64,000 nucleotides of DNA from Pseudomonas cichorii (lineage in GTDB: Bacteria; Pseudomonadota; Gammaproteobacteria; Pseudomonadales; Pseudomonadaceae). Below the pieces are notes generated by a model. The model saw nothing but the letters and a program-made list of their open reading frames with translations, was not told where the DNA came from and ran no database searches. The translations under genes and the position numbers were made by a program. This document shows positions 1 through 7,422 of the stretch, piece after piece (the stretch's first letter is position 1; every line of letters starts with the position of its first letter). The DNA is taken from contig NZ_BLVZ01000001.1 in NCBI RefSeq assembly GCF_015471405.1, forward strand, positions 248,001-312,000. Reading direction: 5' to 3'.

Positions 1-74
1 TCGGGTGCAGCCGCCTGGCTGAAGGATGAAGCGAGAAGGGTGGAAAAGCCTAAAGCAAGAATCCTGGCGTTCAT
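1..74 (-). CDS. Start of an exported protein, cut by window edge
   Basis: Reading leftward from an ATG at 72-74 gives 24 codons that are open to the edge, beginning MNARILALGFSTLLASS and continuing FSQAAAP. This is a classic Sec signal peptide: a basic Arg at position 4, a hydrophobic core, and an A-x-A type cleavage site. A good ribosome site (AAGGAC) lies about 7 bases before the ATG. The mature protein lies outside the window, so no function can be given. Confidence 0.6.
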   Translation of the reverse strand, partial: MNARILALGFSTLLASSFSQAAAP

Positions 75-197
75 GATCGTCCTTAGAATGTGTCTAGTAC
101 CGGTATTGACTGTACCGGCAGATCGATCAGGCAAATTAGACTTTATGACACTAAGGATAGAACCGGGCGGGTTGTAAGGCTGTGCTTTACGCAGGGC

Positions 198-289
198 TGT
201 AGGGCCGGATTCATCCGGGAAGACATTCTTCCTGATCCAGGAGATGCGGCGGATGTACAGGCGGCTTCCCGGATAAATCCGGTCCTACA
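198..289. repeat. REP-like inverted repeat
   Basis: Two 25-base arms (198-222 and 265-289) are reverse complements of each other apart from two bases, with GCCGGATT and ATCCGGGAAG as their cores. They are separated by 42 bases. The arrangement resembles the mobile intergenic hairpin elements common in Pseudomonas. It sits between two leftward genes and could also end the transcript coming from 301-1155's upstream neighbour or shield its 3' end. The rest of 75-300 shows no coding potential. Confidence 0.6.
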
Positions 290-300
290 CAGACCGTGCT

Positions 301-1155
301 CTAAGCATTATCTGCAAGCGCACCCAGAACCTGCTGCAGCGACCTGGGGGCTCGACCGGACAAATGCTCCACGTGCCCCGTCACAACATCAAATGCGCCT
401 TGCACAAAATCCTGCTGAATACTGATGACCACGTTGATCACGTCCTCCGGTAAGCCCGCCTGGCTCAGGCCTGCACTAAGTTGCTCCTGGGGCAGTACGA
501 CAAAACCGAATGGTTTTCCAGTCAATGACGTCGCTGCCTCGACACGTTCTGCGCTGGTAATGCTTTTGGGGCCTGTCGCTGAGTAGATGGCTCCGATGTG
601 GCCGTCACTGGTCAATACGCCTGCGAGTGCTGCTGCAACATCGTCTCGCGAGACATAGGACACACGGCTTTCACCAAGGCCGGTCAGTACCCCGGCGGCG
701 GCCTGCATCCGGACTTCCTGAGCGAAGGCTTCAGCGTAGTAACTCATGCGAACAATCGTCCAGGCTGGCGCGGTCTTGATCAGGTGCTGTTCGGCAGTCC
801 AGTAGGACGCACCGTTGGCAGGTTCTTCCTGCTTGCGAGTGCCCAGCGCCGACACCAGCACGATATGTTTCACACCTGCGGCAACTGCCGCATCGATTGC
901 TGTGACGTGCTGGGTAGCCCGGACACCCGGACGCAAATCCACGCTTGGGATAATCAGCAACCGGTCAAGACCGACATACGCGGATATGAGGGTTTCAGGA
1001 CGGTCGTAATCGCCCAGCCGCCCCTCCACATCGTTGGGTAATGAATGTGGTGTCCTGGAAATCCCCACCTGTTTCACACCCGGGTTCTTGTCGGTAATGT
1101 GCTGCAGAACAGCCCGACCCAGATGACCACTTGCGCCGCTGATACCAATTTTCAT
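301..1155 (-). CDS. QorB/NmrA-like NAD(P)H:quinone oxidoreductase
   Basis: This 284-residue protein is an atypical short-chain dehydrogenase fold of the NmrA/QorB group, likely a cytosolic NAD(P)H-dependent quinone or azo reductase. The N-terminal dinucleotide motif is GISGASGHLG (residues 3-12). The length equals that of E. coli QorB (286), and the C-terminal AGLPEDVINVV and FDVVTGHVEHL stretches follow the QorB layout. I chose the ATG at 1153-1155 because GGAGAG sits 7 bases upstream; the frame stays open for 22 more codons without a better start. The divergent HxlR gene mirrors the E. coli qorB-qorR (ytfG-ytfH) arrangement, so redox-sensed repression is likely by inference. The substrate is unknown. 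Confidence 0.8.
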   Translation of the reverse strand: MKIGISGASGHLGRAVLQHITDKNPGVKQVGISRTPHSLPNDVEGRLGDYDRPETLISAYVGLDRLLIIPSVDLRPGVRATQHVTAIDAAVAAGVKHIVLVSALGTRKQEEPANGASYWTAEQHLIKTAPAWTIVRMSYYAEAFAQEVRMQAAAGVLTGLGESRVSYVSRDDVAAALAGVLTSDGHIGAIYSATGPKSITSAERVEAATSLTGKPFGFVVLPQEQLSAGLSQAGLPEDVINVVISIQQDFVQGAFDVVTGHVEHLSGRAPRSLQQVLGALADNA

Positions 1156-1176
1156 GTGCTCTCCAGACTCTATACG

Positions 1177-1260
1177 TACAAAATGTTCGTGCAATCTGTT
1201 TGAATGCAAACGGCTTTGCAAGAACGCACAGACACGTGCGTCAGTAACAAAAATGTTCGT
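1177..1260. promoter_or_regulatory. Direct-repeat operator candidate, HxlR/QorB gap
   Basis: The 126-base divergent gap holds two copies of ACAAA(A)ATGTTCGT, at 1178-1190 and 1247-1260, in the same orientation. The last ten bases are identical. One copy lies beside each start codon, as expected of operators for a divergent autoregulator. Binding by the adjacent HxlR protein is inferred. Confidence 0.45.
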
Positions 1261-1281
1261 AATGGAGCAGGAAACACATCT

Positions 1282-1683
1282 ATGTCCTTAGCCAGAAATG
1301 ACTCGGCAGACGGTCAGCACGATGCCGAAAGCTGCAAGGCGCTGGGTAATATTCTTGACCGCATCGGCGACAAGTGGACGGTCATGGTCGTAGGCATCCT
1401 GTCGGACGGCCCAATGCGTTTTAACGCCTTGCAGCGCACGGTTGCCGGTGTCTCGCACCGCATGCTGACCCTGACGCTAAGAGGTCTTGAACGAGATGGA
1501 TTGGTCACGCGCACCGCCTTCGCGACCGTGCCTCCAAGAGTGGATTACGAACTGACCGACCTTGGTCATTCACTGAGGCCTCAACTGGAACTGCTTGCTT
1601 CCTGGGCCAGAACACATCAGGCGACAATCGAGCAGGCACGCAACAGTTTTGATCAGCGGAGTTTGGCCAAGAGCTCGGAATGA
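1282..1683 (+). CDS. HxlR-family transcriptional regulator
   Basis: This 133-residue winged-helix DNA-binding protein of the HxlR family includes the QorR/YtfH type, which senses quinones or electrophiles through a conserved N-terminal Cys. Here Cys sits at about residue 17 in AESCKALGNILDRIGDKW, followed by the family signature GDKWTVMVV and the recognition helix region VSHRMLTLTLRGLERDGLV. I chose the ATG at 1282 because GCAGGAAAC precedes it by about 8 bases; the frame is open further upstream but without a good ribosome site. It is divergent from the QorB-like gene, which it probably controls along with itself. Confidence 0.82.
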   Translation: MSLARNDSADGQHDAESCKALGNILDRIGDKWTVMVVGILSDGPMRFNALQRTVAGVSHRMLTLTLRGLERDGLVTRTAFATVPPRVDYELTDLGHSLRPQLELLASWARTHQATIEQARNSFDQRSLAKSSE

Positions 1684-1749
1684 TGAGGGTGCTGGCGGAT
1701 GTGGGGGAGGCGAGTAACAGGCGTCGCCTCGCAGGCACTGTAATCCTGT

Positions 1750-2598
1750 TCAGTGGTGTTTGATGCCCATGACATACGCAATAACTGCCCGCTGAACCTG
1801 CAGCAAAAAGCGCTTTTGCTCATAACCCGCAAAGCCAGAGTAGTGAGCAGGATCGAAGTTGATTTCTTCTCCGACGTAAAAGGGTGGTGTCGGTAGAAGG
1901 ACAGGGTTGCCCAGGCTGGTCAGGTGTTTTTCGGTGAGCGACCACTTGGTATCTGAATAGCCGGCAGGCCAGGAGTCTGTGATCAGGACGTCTATCTTTG
2001 CATCGGCGAAGGCCGAGAAGATTACATGGGGTTTTTCCTGATGAAACTCTTCGCTGCAAAAGTGGTGTACGACCATTTCCAGCGATTGGGCCAGTTCGTG
2101 CCATGAGTTCATGACGTTTGTGGTCGGGCCCCATAGGCCTACTTTGATATTTCGGATATCGCCAAATCGGGAGTGAAGGTAAAAACCGTCTGATAACACT
2201 TCGCAGGGATGGCCCACAGCGGACATGGCGTTTATGACCGGTCTTTTGCTGGCCGACGCAAACGCCTGCAGTTTTTCGTGGCTGGATTCGCGGATGACAT
2301 ACAGCGAATAGAAAGGGTCGAGGTAGCCTGCAAGATCGCAAGGCCGCTCTCTGGTTTTCAGGAAATTCGGCAGCTCGATATAATCCAGGCCCAGTTGCCT
2401 GAACGCCTGGATAAAGGTCGTGCGGGTACGAATACCATTTCCTTCAAATGACCAGCCGACGTTCCCTTCAATATGCGCAGGCGGCTGTTTGGCCAGTGCC
2501 CATATGTCCAGAATATTCTGAGTCGTCAAATCGTCGAGGCTGATGAGGTTCAAGATGTCCTTCCCTGGTGCTTTATGGCCGGGCGCCTTCGTCGGCAT
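1750..2598 (-). CDS. Divergent aspartate/ornithine carbamoyltransferase-like enzyme
   Basis: This 282-residue protein belongs to the transcarbamoylase superfamily, but its motifs are off-pattern. The carbamoyl-phosphate loop S-T-R-T-R appears as GNGIRTRTTF, so Arg-Thr-Arg is kept and the first Ser is lost. HPCQ appears as HPCE in SAVGHPCEVLSDGF. The ornithine-binding S-M-G is replaced by DSWPAGYSD, and the HCLP loop reads LLPTPPFYVGEE without Cys. It may therefore carbamoylate a non-ornithine substrate, or no longer be a carbamoyltransferase. It follows the TonB receptor gene by 56 bases on the same strand and probably shares its sigma-54 promoter. The ATG at 2598 (after AGGTTGAG) is preferred over a TTG two codons upstream. 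It is about 50 residues shorter than typical OTC. Confidence 0.7.
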   Translation of the reverse strand: MPTKAPGHKAPGKDILNLISLDDLTTQNILDIWALAKQPPAHIEGNVGWSFEGNGIRTRTTFIQAFRQLGLDYIELPNFLKTRERPCDLAGYLDPFYSLYVIRESSHEKLQAFASASKRPVINAMSAVGHPCEVLSDGFYLHSRFGDIRNIKVGLWGPTTNVMNSWHELAQSLEMVVHHFCSEEFHQEKPHVIFSAFADAKIDVLITDSWPAGYSDTKWSLTEKHLTSLGNPVLLPTPPFYVGEEINFDPAHYSGFAGYEQKRFLLQVQRAVIAYVMGIKHH

Positions 2599-2654
2599 TC
2601 TCAACCTATAGGTTTGATAACTCTCAGTCCAGAGCGCCCGGCAACAGTCAAAGC

Positions 2655-4769
2655 TTAATACCTGACCTCAAACCCCACATAGGCCCCGATTCCATCCCCC
2701 GGATACAACGACGCCGTATCGGCCCCGGCCACGTTGTACTGCGGCGTGACTGCCGAGACATAGGCCTTGTTCGCCAGGTTCTTGAGGTCCAGTGAAACTT
2801 TCCAGTCGCCCTTGGGGGCTTCGTAGCCGATGTTTGCTCCCCAGATGGTGTATGAGGGCGCATAGAAGGTGTTGGCGTAATCCACGGCGGTGCGCGAAGC
2901 CGACTGCACGTTCACACCGGTGTAAACGCCGCCGTGATGCCGGTACTGCAACTCGCCCTGATAGACATGGCTGGGAATGCCCGGTAACTGGTTATCGCCG
3001 AACGTTTCGTCGTTGCGGTAGTGGAAGTCGTTCCAGGTGTACACCTGACGCCAGCGCAACTGGTCACCCTGAGGGTTTTCCCAGAGCCGGGTATTCAGCC
3101 CGGCTTCCACGCCCCGGTGAATGGTCGGCGAGGCATTGAAGGCGCCGGTCACTGCTGCGGAGGTCGAGGTTGCGGCGATGAACTGGACGTTCAGCAGCTC
3201 GTCATGAATCCATGAGCGATACAGCGCCAGGCTGCCGTCGAAGATCCCGGCCTTGCCCTTGATGCCTACCTCGAAGGTATTGGCTTTCTGTTCTACCAGT
3301 GGGCGGATGTAAGGTGTGGTCGGGCCGGAACCTGAGTATTCCCAGGAAGCCGGTGGATCGATTGAGCGGCTGAAGTTGGCGAACACTTGCAGTTGCGGGT
3401 TGAGGTCGTAGCGCAGGCCGATCCGCGGGGCGATGCTCCAGTTGTCGTAGTCTTCATGGGTGAGAAAGGTTGTGGTGTTGGGATTGAGCGCCTGATCGAT
3501 ATTGATCTTGCGCCTCACATTGATGAATGACACGCCGCTGGTGAGCCATAAGCGATCGATCAGGTTGAAGTCATTGCCCAGGGAAATGACCCGGTCGGAG
3601 GAGTCCTTGTAGTTGACCTGCTTGAGCGGAACCTTCGATGCCGTCGTCGAATTGACCTCTCCACGCAGATGCTGGGTGGAGGTAAAGGCAATGGAACTGC
3701 GGCTTTCATGGCCAAACCAGTTATCGATGCGCTCGTAGCTCGCGAGCAGGTTCAGGTCATGCCAGTCCCAGTAACTGGGGTTACTCGGGCTGTTCGGATT
3801 ATTGTTGTGGGCATAGTCGTGATAGGCGAAGCCCAGGGTCAGGCGTGCATCGTCGTCGAAGGTGTAGAGGGTTTTGCTGCCCAGCCACAGGCTGCCTGGC
3901 CTGCGGCTGCCAGCGCCACTGGACTCGGCCGTGGCACTGGCGCGTCGTGGATTGTTTTTGATTGCACCCAGGGTGGTGGCACTGGGGTCGTCGTGGAACT
4001 CGTCGCGGTAGCGCAGCATCAGGCGGGTTTCCAGTTTCGGGCTGAAGCGATAACCCAGGTTGGCAACCACGCCGGAGCTCTTGGACAGGCTGTAGTCGCG
4101 ATAGCCTTCATTGCGGTAATTGTCGACGTTCAGGTAATAGTCCAGCGGGCCTTCCACACCACCGACACTCAATGCCTGCTTCTGGTAGCCGTAGCTGCCG
4201 GCTTCAGCACGCAGACGCAGGCCCGGTGCGGTGTAGCCGCTGTGGTTGACGAAGTTCACCGCGCCACCCAGAGTCAATGCGCCGTACTGAAAGGCATTCG
4301 CCCCGCGCAGGATCTCGGTGTAGTTCACACCCGAGGCATTGAGGAATTCATAGGGTGTGCCTCCAGGCCCTGTGATCGGCAGGCCGTCGAACAGGAACTT
4401 GATGCCTTCACGAAAGTAACCGGGCGAGGTATTGGCACCGGAGCCCCGGATGGAGATTTTCGCCGCATCGTTACCGCCCGTGGACTGCACAAACACACCG
4501 GGCTGGTAGCCGAGGGTATCTTGCAGGTTGGCTGTGCGGCCTCTTGCTACTTCTTCGCTGTCGACCACGCTGGTGCCACCGGGCACTTCGGCCAGCTGGC
4601 TTCTGGCGTTTTCGGCTTCAGACTGGCGTGTTCCCTGGACGGTGACTGTCCCCAGCGTTGAGTCAGCGGCGCAGGCCATGGTCGGAATCAGCAAGGCGCA
4701 TCCCAGCCCCATCGTGAAAGAGGCGTGGCGGACGGCCAGGCGCAATCGGTCCTGTTGTGTGGCGTGCAA
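2655..4769 (-). CDS. TonB-dependent outer-membrane receptor (paralogue A)
   Basis: About 704 residues: a signal peptide (core MGLGCALLIPTMACAA), a TonB box region (TLGTVTVQG), a plug domain with KISIRGSG and FLFDGLPITGPGG, and a 22-strand barrel ending in Tyr-aromatic GFEVRY. I start it at TTG (4767-4769), 8 bases after GGGAG. An ATG further up at 4859 overlaps the -24 element of a sigma-54 promoter and would lie before the transcript start. The paralogue at 5280-7391 has almost the same length and shares SIDPP, NASPTIH and NDFHYR segments, so the pair arose by duplication. Its cargo is unknown; context suggests an organosulfur compound or a chelated nutrient taken up in sulfur starvation (inference). 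Confidence 0.85.
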   Translation of the reverse strand: MHATQQDRLRLAVRHASFTMGLGCALLIPTMACAADSTLGTVTVQGTRQSEAENARSQLAEVPGGTSVVDSEEVARGRTANLQDTLGYQPGVFVQSTGGNDAAKISIRGSGANTSPGYFREGIKFLFDGLPITGPGGTPYEFLNASGVNYTEILRGANAFQYGALTLGGAVNFVNHSGYTAPGLRLRAEAGSYGYQKQALSVGGVEGPLDYYLNVDNYRNEGYRDYSLSKSSGVVANLGYRFSPKLETRLMLRYRDEFHDDPSATTLGAIKNNPRRASATAESSGAGSRRPGSLWLGSKTLYTFDDDARLTLGFAYHDYAHNNNPNSPSNPSYWDWHDLNLLASYERIDNWFGHESRSSIAFTSTQHLRGEVNSTTASKVPLKQVNYKDSSDRVISLGNDFNLIDRLWLTSGVSFINVRRKINIDQALNPNTTTFLTHEDYDNWSIAPRIGLRYDLNPQLQVFANFSRSIDPPASWEYSGSGPTTPYIRPLVEQKANTFEVGIKGKAGIFDGSLALYRSWIHDELLNVQFIAATSTSAAVTGAFNASPTIHRGVEAGLNTRLWENPQGDQLRWRQVYTWNDFHYRNDETFGDNQLPGIPSHVYQGELQYRHHGGVYTGVNVQSASRTAVDYANTFYAPSYTIWGANIGYEAPKGDWKVSLDLKNLANKAYVSAVTPQYNVAGADTASLYPGDGIGAYVGFEVRY

Positions 4770-4843
4770 TTTATATCTCCCAAGTTCGTCGTTAAAAGGT
4801 CTCGGCGTTCTATGGGCATAGTCAGGCCAGTCATGGGCCTTCA

Positions 4844-4858
4844 GCAGGTTCTGTGCCA
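4844..4858 (-). promoter_or_regulatory. Sigma-54 promoter of TonB receptor A
   Basis: The minus strand reads TGGCACAGAACCTGC, which fits TGGCACR-N4-YTGC with GG and GC at the required 12-base offset. The transcript would begin near 4832, about 60 bases before the TTG start at 4769. Confidence 0.75.
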
Positions 4859-4942
4859 TCTGTTAAAAGCCTGTGAAGTTGGCTGTTTGGCTGTAAGTGT
4901 TGATAAGCAGGTGATTAAAAATCGTAAAGTTTGTCGGCTGGA

Positions 4943-4958
4943 TGTTGCAGGCTGAACA
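4943..4958 (-). promoter_or_regulatory. Activator site (UAS) for TonB receptor A
   Basis: TGTTGC-AGGC-TGAACA is a copy of the 16-base element found before all five sigma-54 promoters here, with one half-site degenerate. It is centred about 93.5 bases upstream of the -24 GG. Binding by the local SfnR-like activator is inferred. Confidence 0.6.
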
Positions 4959-4978
4959 GTAGCGGTTATATCCATATT

Positions 4979-5018
4979 ACTTGTTTGCAGTGTGCATGAA
5001 TTGCACTTGTTTGCAGTG
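4979..5018. repeat. Direct repeat in the divergent TonB promoter region
   Basis: ACTTGTTTGCAGTG occurs identically at 4979-4992 and 5005-5018, a 26-base period. Its core TGTTTGCAG also begins the activator site at 5086-5101, so these may be extra half-sites shared by both divergent promoters. The remainder of the 510-base gap (4770-5279) is accounted for by the two sigma-54 promoters and the leaders. Confidence 0.5.
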
Positions 5019-5085
5019 GATTGCTCCTTTGATCTTGCTGATCCAGAGCCTTTGAAGGGTTTTTGATGCTCTAAGGCTGCTCAAC

Positions 5086-5101
5086 TGTTTGCAGCGCAAC
5101 A
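5086..5101 (+). promoter_or_regulatory. Activator site (UAS) for TonB receptor B
   Basis: TGTTTG-CAGC-GCAACA keeps the GCAACA half-site exactly and the spacing of the TGTTGC-N4-GCAACA element. Its centre is 82.5 bases before the -24 GG of the promoter at 5175. Confidence 0.6.
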
Positions 5102-5174
5102 TCAATCGGTCAGTTTGTACTGTTGGCCAGCTTGTTAAAGGTGTCGATATAGAGAAAAACCAATAAGAAAGTGC

Positions 5175-5191
5175 TGGCACGACATCTGCAA
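5175..5191 (+). promoter_or_regulatory. Sigma-54 promoter of TonB receptor B operon
   Basis: TGGCACGACATCTGCAA is an essentially perfect -24/-12 element. The transcript would begin near 5201 and run through the receptor and, with gaps of only 31 and 28 bases, the two oxygenase genes that follow. Confidence 0.8.
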
Positions 5192-5279
5192 AGTGAACTT
5201 TCATGACTTTTGGTGTTGTTCAAGTTCGGCCAGGTAATGGCTATTTGGATATCTACCTGTAAATTAGGGAGTACTTGCA

Positions 5280-7391
5280 GTGCAGGCGATCAAGCAACAA
5301 ACCGGACGCTACTTCCCCCATTTGAGCAGCGCCGCCAGCGTGCCGATCCTGCTGGCCTTGCTCGGTCCGTTTGCCCATGCGGCCGATGAGCCCGGCAGCA
5401 CAACGCTGGGCAAAGTGACGGTTACCGGCACTGCCGCAAGCGAAGCGCAGAAGGACCGCAAGCGCTTGCAGAAGGTGGCCGGCAATACCGCAGTGGTCGA
5501 TAACCGTCAGGTCGAGCAGGGCAAGGCAGGCAGTGCCGAGGATGTGCTTGCCCTGCAACCGGGAGTGTTCGCCCAGGCCACCAGTGGCAGTGGTGCCAAC
5601 AAGATCTCCATCCGTGGTTCCGGCCTGAACACCTTCTATCAAGGTTATGTGCTGGGGACCAAGTTCCTCTTCGACGGTCTGCCGATCACTGGCCCCGGTG
5701 GAACCCAGGAAGACTTCCTGGACATGCAGGCCGTGGATCACACCGAAGTGTTGTATGGCGCCAACGCTTCGGAATATGCAGCCCTGTCGCTGGGCGGTGC
5801 GATCAATTTCGTCAGCAAGACCGGCCGTACCGATCCGGGCAATTACGCCCGCTTCGAGGTCGGCAGCTACGGTTATCGCAAGCAGCAGTTGAGCACCGGT
5901 GGCGTGATCGGTGACAGCGATTACTACATCAATATCCAGCACAACGAGCGCGACGGTTATCAGGATCATGCTTCCAACGAGGCGCGTGGTCTGGCGGCCA
6001 ACTTCGGGCATGTGTTCAGCCCGAAACTGGAGACGCGCTTTTTCCTAAAGTACCGCGAAGAGGATCTCATCAACGGCAATACCCTGACTCGTCAGCAACT
6101 CAGGCACGACCCGCGCAGCAACCTTGTGCCCACCGGACGCCGCAAGGATGGCACCACGTTTCTGGCCAACAAGACCACTTACACTTTCGACGATGGTGGC
6201 AAGCTTGAAGTGGGGGCGGCCTACAACAATTACCCGTTGCTCAATGGTTGGCGCTACGCCGTTGAGCCACAGGACTGGCGTTCCAAGGATATAAACCTGA
6301 CCCTGCGCTATTTCCGTACCGGCGACAGCTTTTTCGGCTTACCCAGCGACAGCAGCATCATCTTCAGCAACACCCGGGCCTATCTGGCCGACGTCAAATC
6401 CCACAGCGCCAGCACTGGCGCCAAGTTGCAGGAAACCAACTACACCGGCTCCCGGGACACGGTGCTGAGTTTCGGCAACGAGCTGCAACTGACGGATCGG
6501 TTATGGCTGTCTTCGGGGCTTTCGTTCATCAACATCAAACGCAAGGCCGAGATCGAGTCCAGCACCCGCACCAACACCAGCGAATTTCCCGACAGTGTCG
6601 AATACACCGAAAACGATATCGCGCCACGCATCGGCCTGCGCTATCAACTGACGCCGGATTTCCAGGTGTTCAGCAATGTCAGCCGCAGCATCGATCCGCC
6701 GGTGACCTGGCAACTGGGCAGCACCGGCAATCCCTATCTGTTCGATGCCAGGCCGCAGAAGGCGACCACTTTCGAGGTGGGGATTCGCGGCAGCAAAGGC
6801 ATTTTCGATGGCAGTCTGACGCTCTATCGCTCCTGGGTTCAGAAAGAGCTGCTGACTGTGGTGGTTCGGCAAGCCACTGCGACTCAGGATCAGCTCACCG
6901 CCACGTCCAATGCCAGCCCGACCATCCACCAGGGTATCGAGGCCGGTTTGAGCGCGCTGCTCTGGTCGGGTGCCAACGGCGACACCCTGGACCTGCGCCA
7001 GGCCTACACCCTCAACGATTTCCATTACCGCCACGACGACACCTTTGGCGATAACGAACTGCCCAGCTTGCCGCGCCAGGTTTATCAGGCCGAGCTTGCC
7101 TATCGCCAGCAAAGCGGCTTTTACGCCTCGCTCAACCTGCGTGCGGCGTCGAGTTACTACATCGACTACGCCAACAGCTGGCAAGCGCCGTCCTACGTGC
7201 TCTGGGGAGCCAAGGTCGGTTACCAGGCACCGAGCAAGAAGTGGGAGGTCTTCGCCGACCTGCGCAACCTCACTGACGAGCGTTACGCGACTGCCGCCAA
7301 TACGGCCTACAACGCCAACGGTCAGGACTCGGCGAATTTCTATCCGGGCGACGCTTTCTCGGTGACTACCGGGGTGGCGTTCCGGTTCTGA
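5280..7391 (+). CDS. TonB-dependent outer-membrane receptor (paralogue B)
   Basis: 703 residues: a signal peptide ending FAHAA at about residue 35, TonB box LGKVTVTG, plug motifs KISIRGSG and FLFDGLPITGPGG, then a beta-barrel ending TGVAFRF with the terminal Phe typical of outer-membrane proteins. It starts at GTG (5280-5282) 8-9 bases after GGGAG, mirroring the TTG start of its divergent paralogue. It is the first gene of a probable operon with a DszC-like and an NtaA-like oxygenase, transcribed from the sigma-54 promoter at 5175. Import across the outer membrane of the compound that the two oxygenases then attack is a reasonable inference. The substrate is not identifiable from sequence. 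Confidence 0.87.
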   Translation: MQAIKQQTGRYFPHLSSAASVPILLALLGPFAHAADEPGSTTLGKVTVTGTAASEAQKDRKRLQKVAGNTAVVDNRQVEQGKAGSAEDVLALQPGVFAQATSGSGANKISIRGSGLNTFYQGYVLGTKFLFDGLPITGPGGTQEDFLDMQAVDHTEVLYGANASEYAALSLGGAINFVSKTGRTDPGNYARFEVGSYGYRKQQLSTGGVIGDSDYYINIQHNERDGYQDHASNEARGLAANFGHVFSPKLETRFFLKYREEDLINGNTLTRQQLRHDPRSNLVPTGRRKDGTTFLANKTTYTFDDGGKLEVGAAYNNYPLLNGWRYAVEPQDWRSKDINLTLRYFRTGDSFFGLPSDSSIIFSNTRAYLADVKSHSASTGAKLQETNYTGSRDTVLSFGNELQLTDRLWLSSGLSFINIKRKAEIESSTRTNTSEFPDSVEYTENDIAPRIGLRYQLTPDFQVFSNVSRSIDPPVTWQLGSTGNPYLFDARPQKATTFEVGIRGSKGIFDGSLTLYRSWVQKELLTVVVRQATATQDQLTATSNASPTIHQGIEAGLSALLWSGANGDTLDLRQAYTLNDFHYRHDDTFGDNELPSLPRQVYQAELAYRQQSGFYASLNLRAASSYYIDYANSWQAPSYVLWGAKVGYQAPSKKWEVFADLRNLTDERYATAANTAYNANGQDSANFYPGDAFSVTTGVAFRF

Positions 7392-7422
7392 ACGCCGTTA
7401 TCCACGAATGCAAGGAACTGCC

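Noticed and set aside
1750..2598. Phaseolotoxin-resistant OTC (argK)
   Set aside because: ArgK keeps normal OTC motifs for ornithine; this protein lacks the S-M-G and HCLP elements and is not beside toxin genes.
2655..4859. Longer form of TonB receptor A from the ATG at 4859
   Set aside because: The ATG overlaps the -24 box of the promoter, and the added residues put 49 residues before the signal-peptide core.
5226..5242. Alternative sigma-54-like box CGGCCAGGTAATGGC before TonB receptor B
   Set aside because: It keeps GG and GC spacing but little else; the box at 5175 is nearly perfect and has the activator site at the correct distance.
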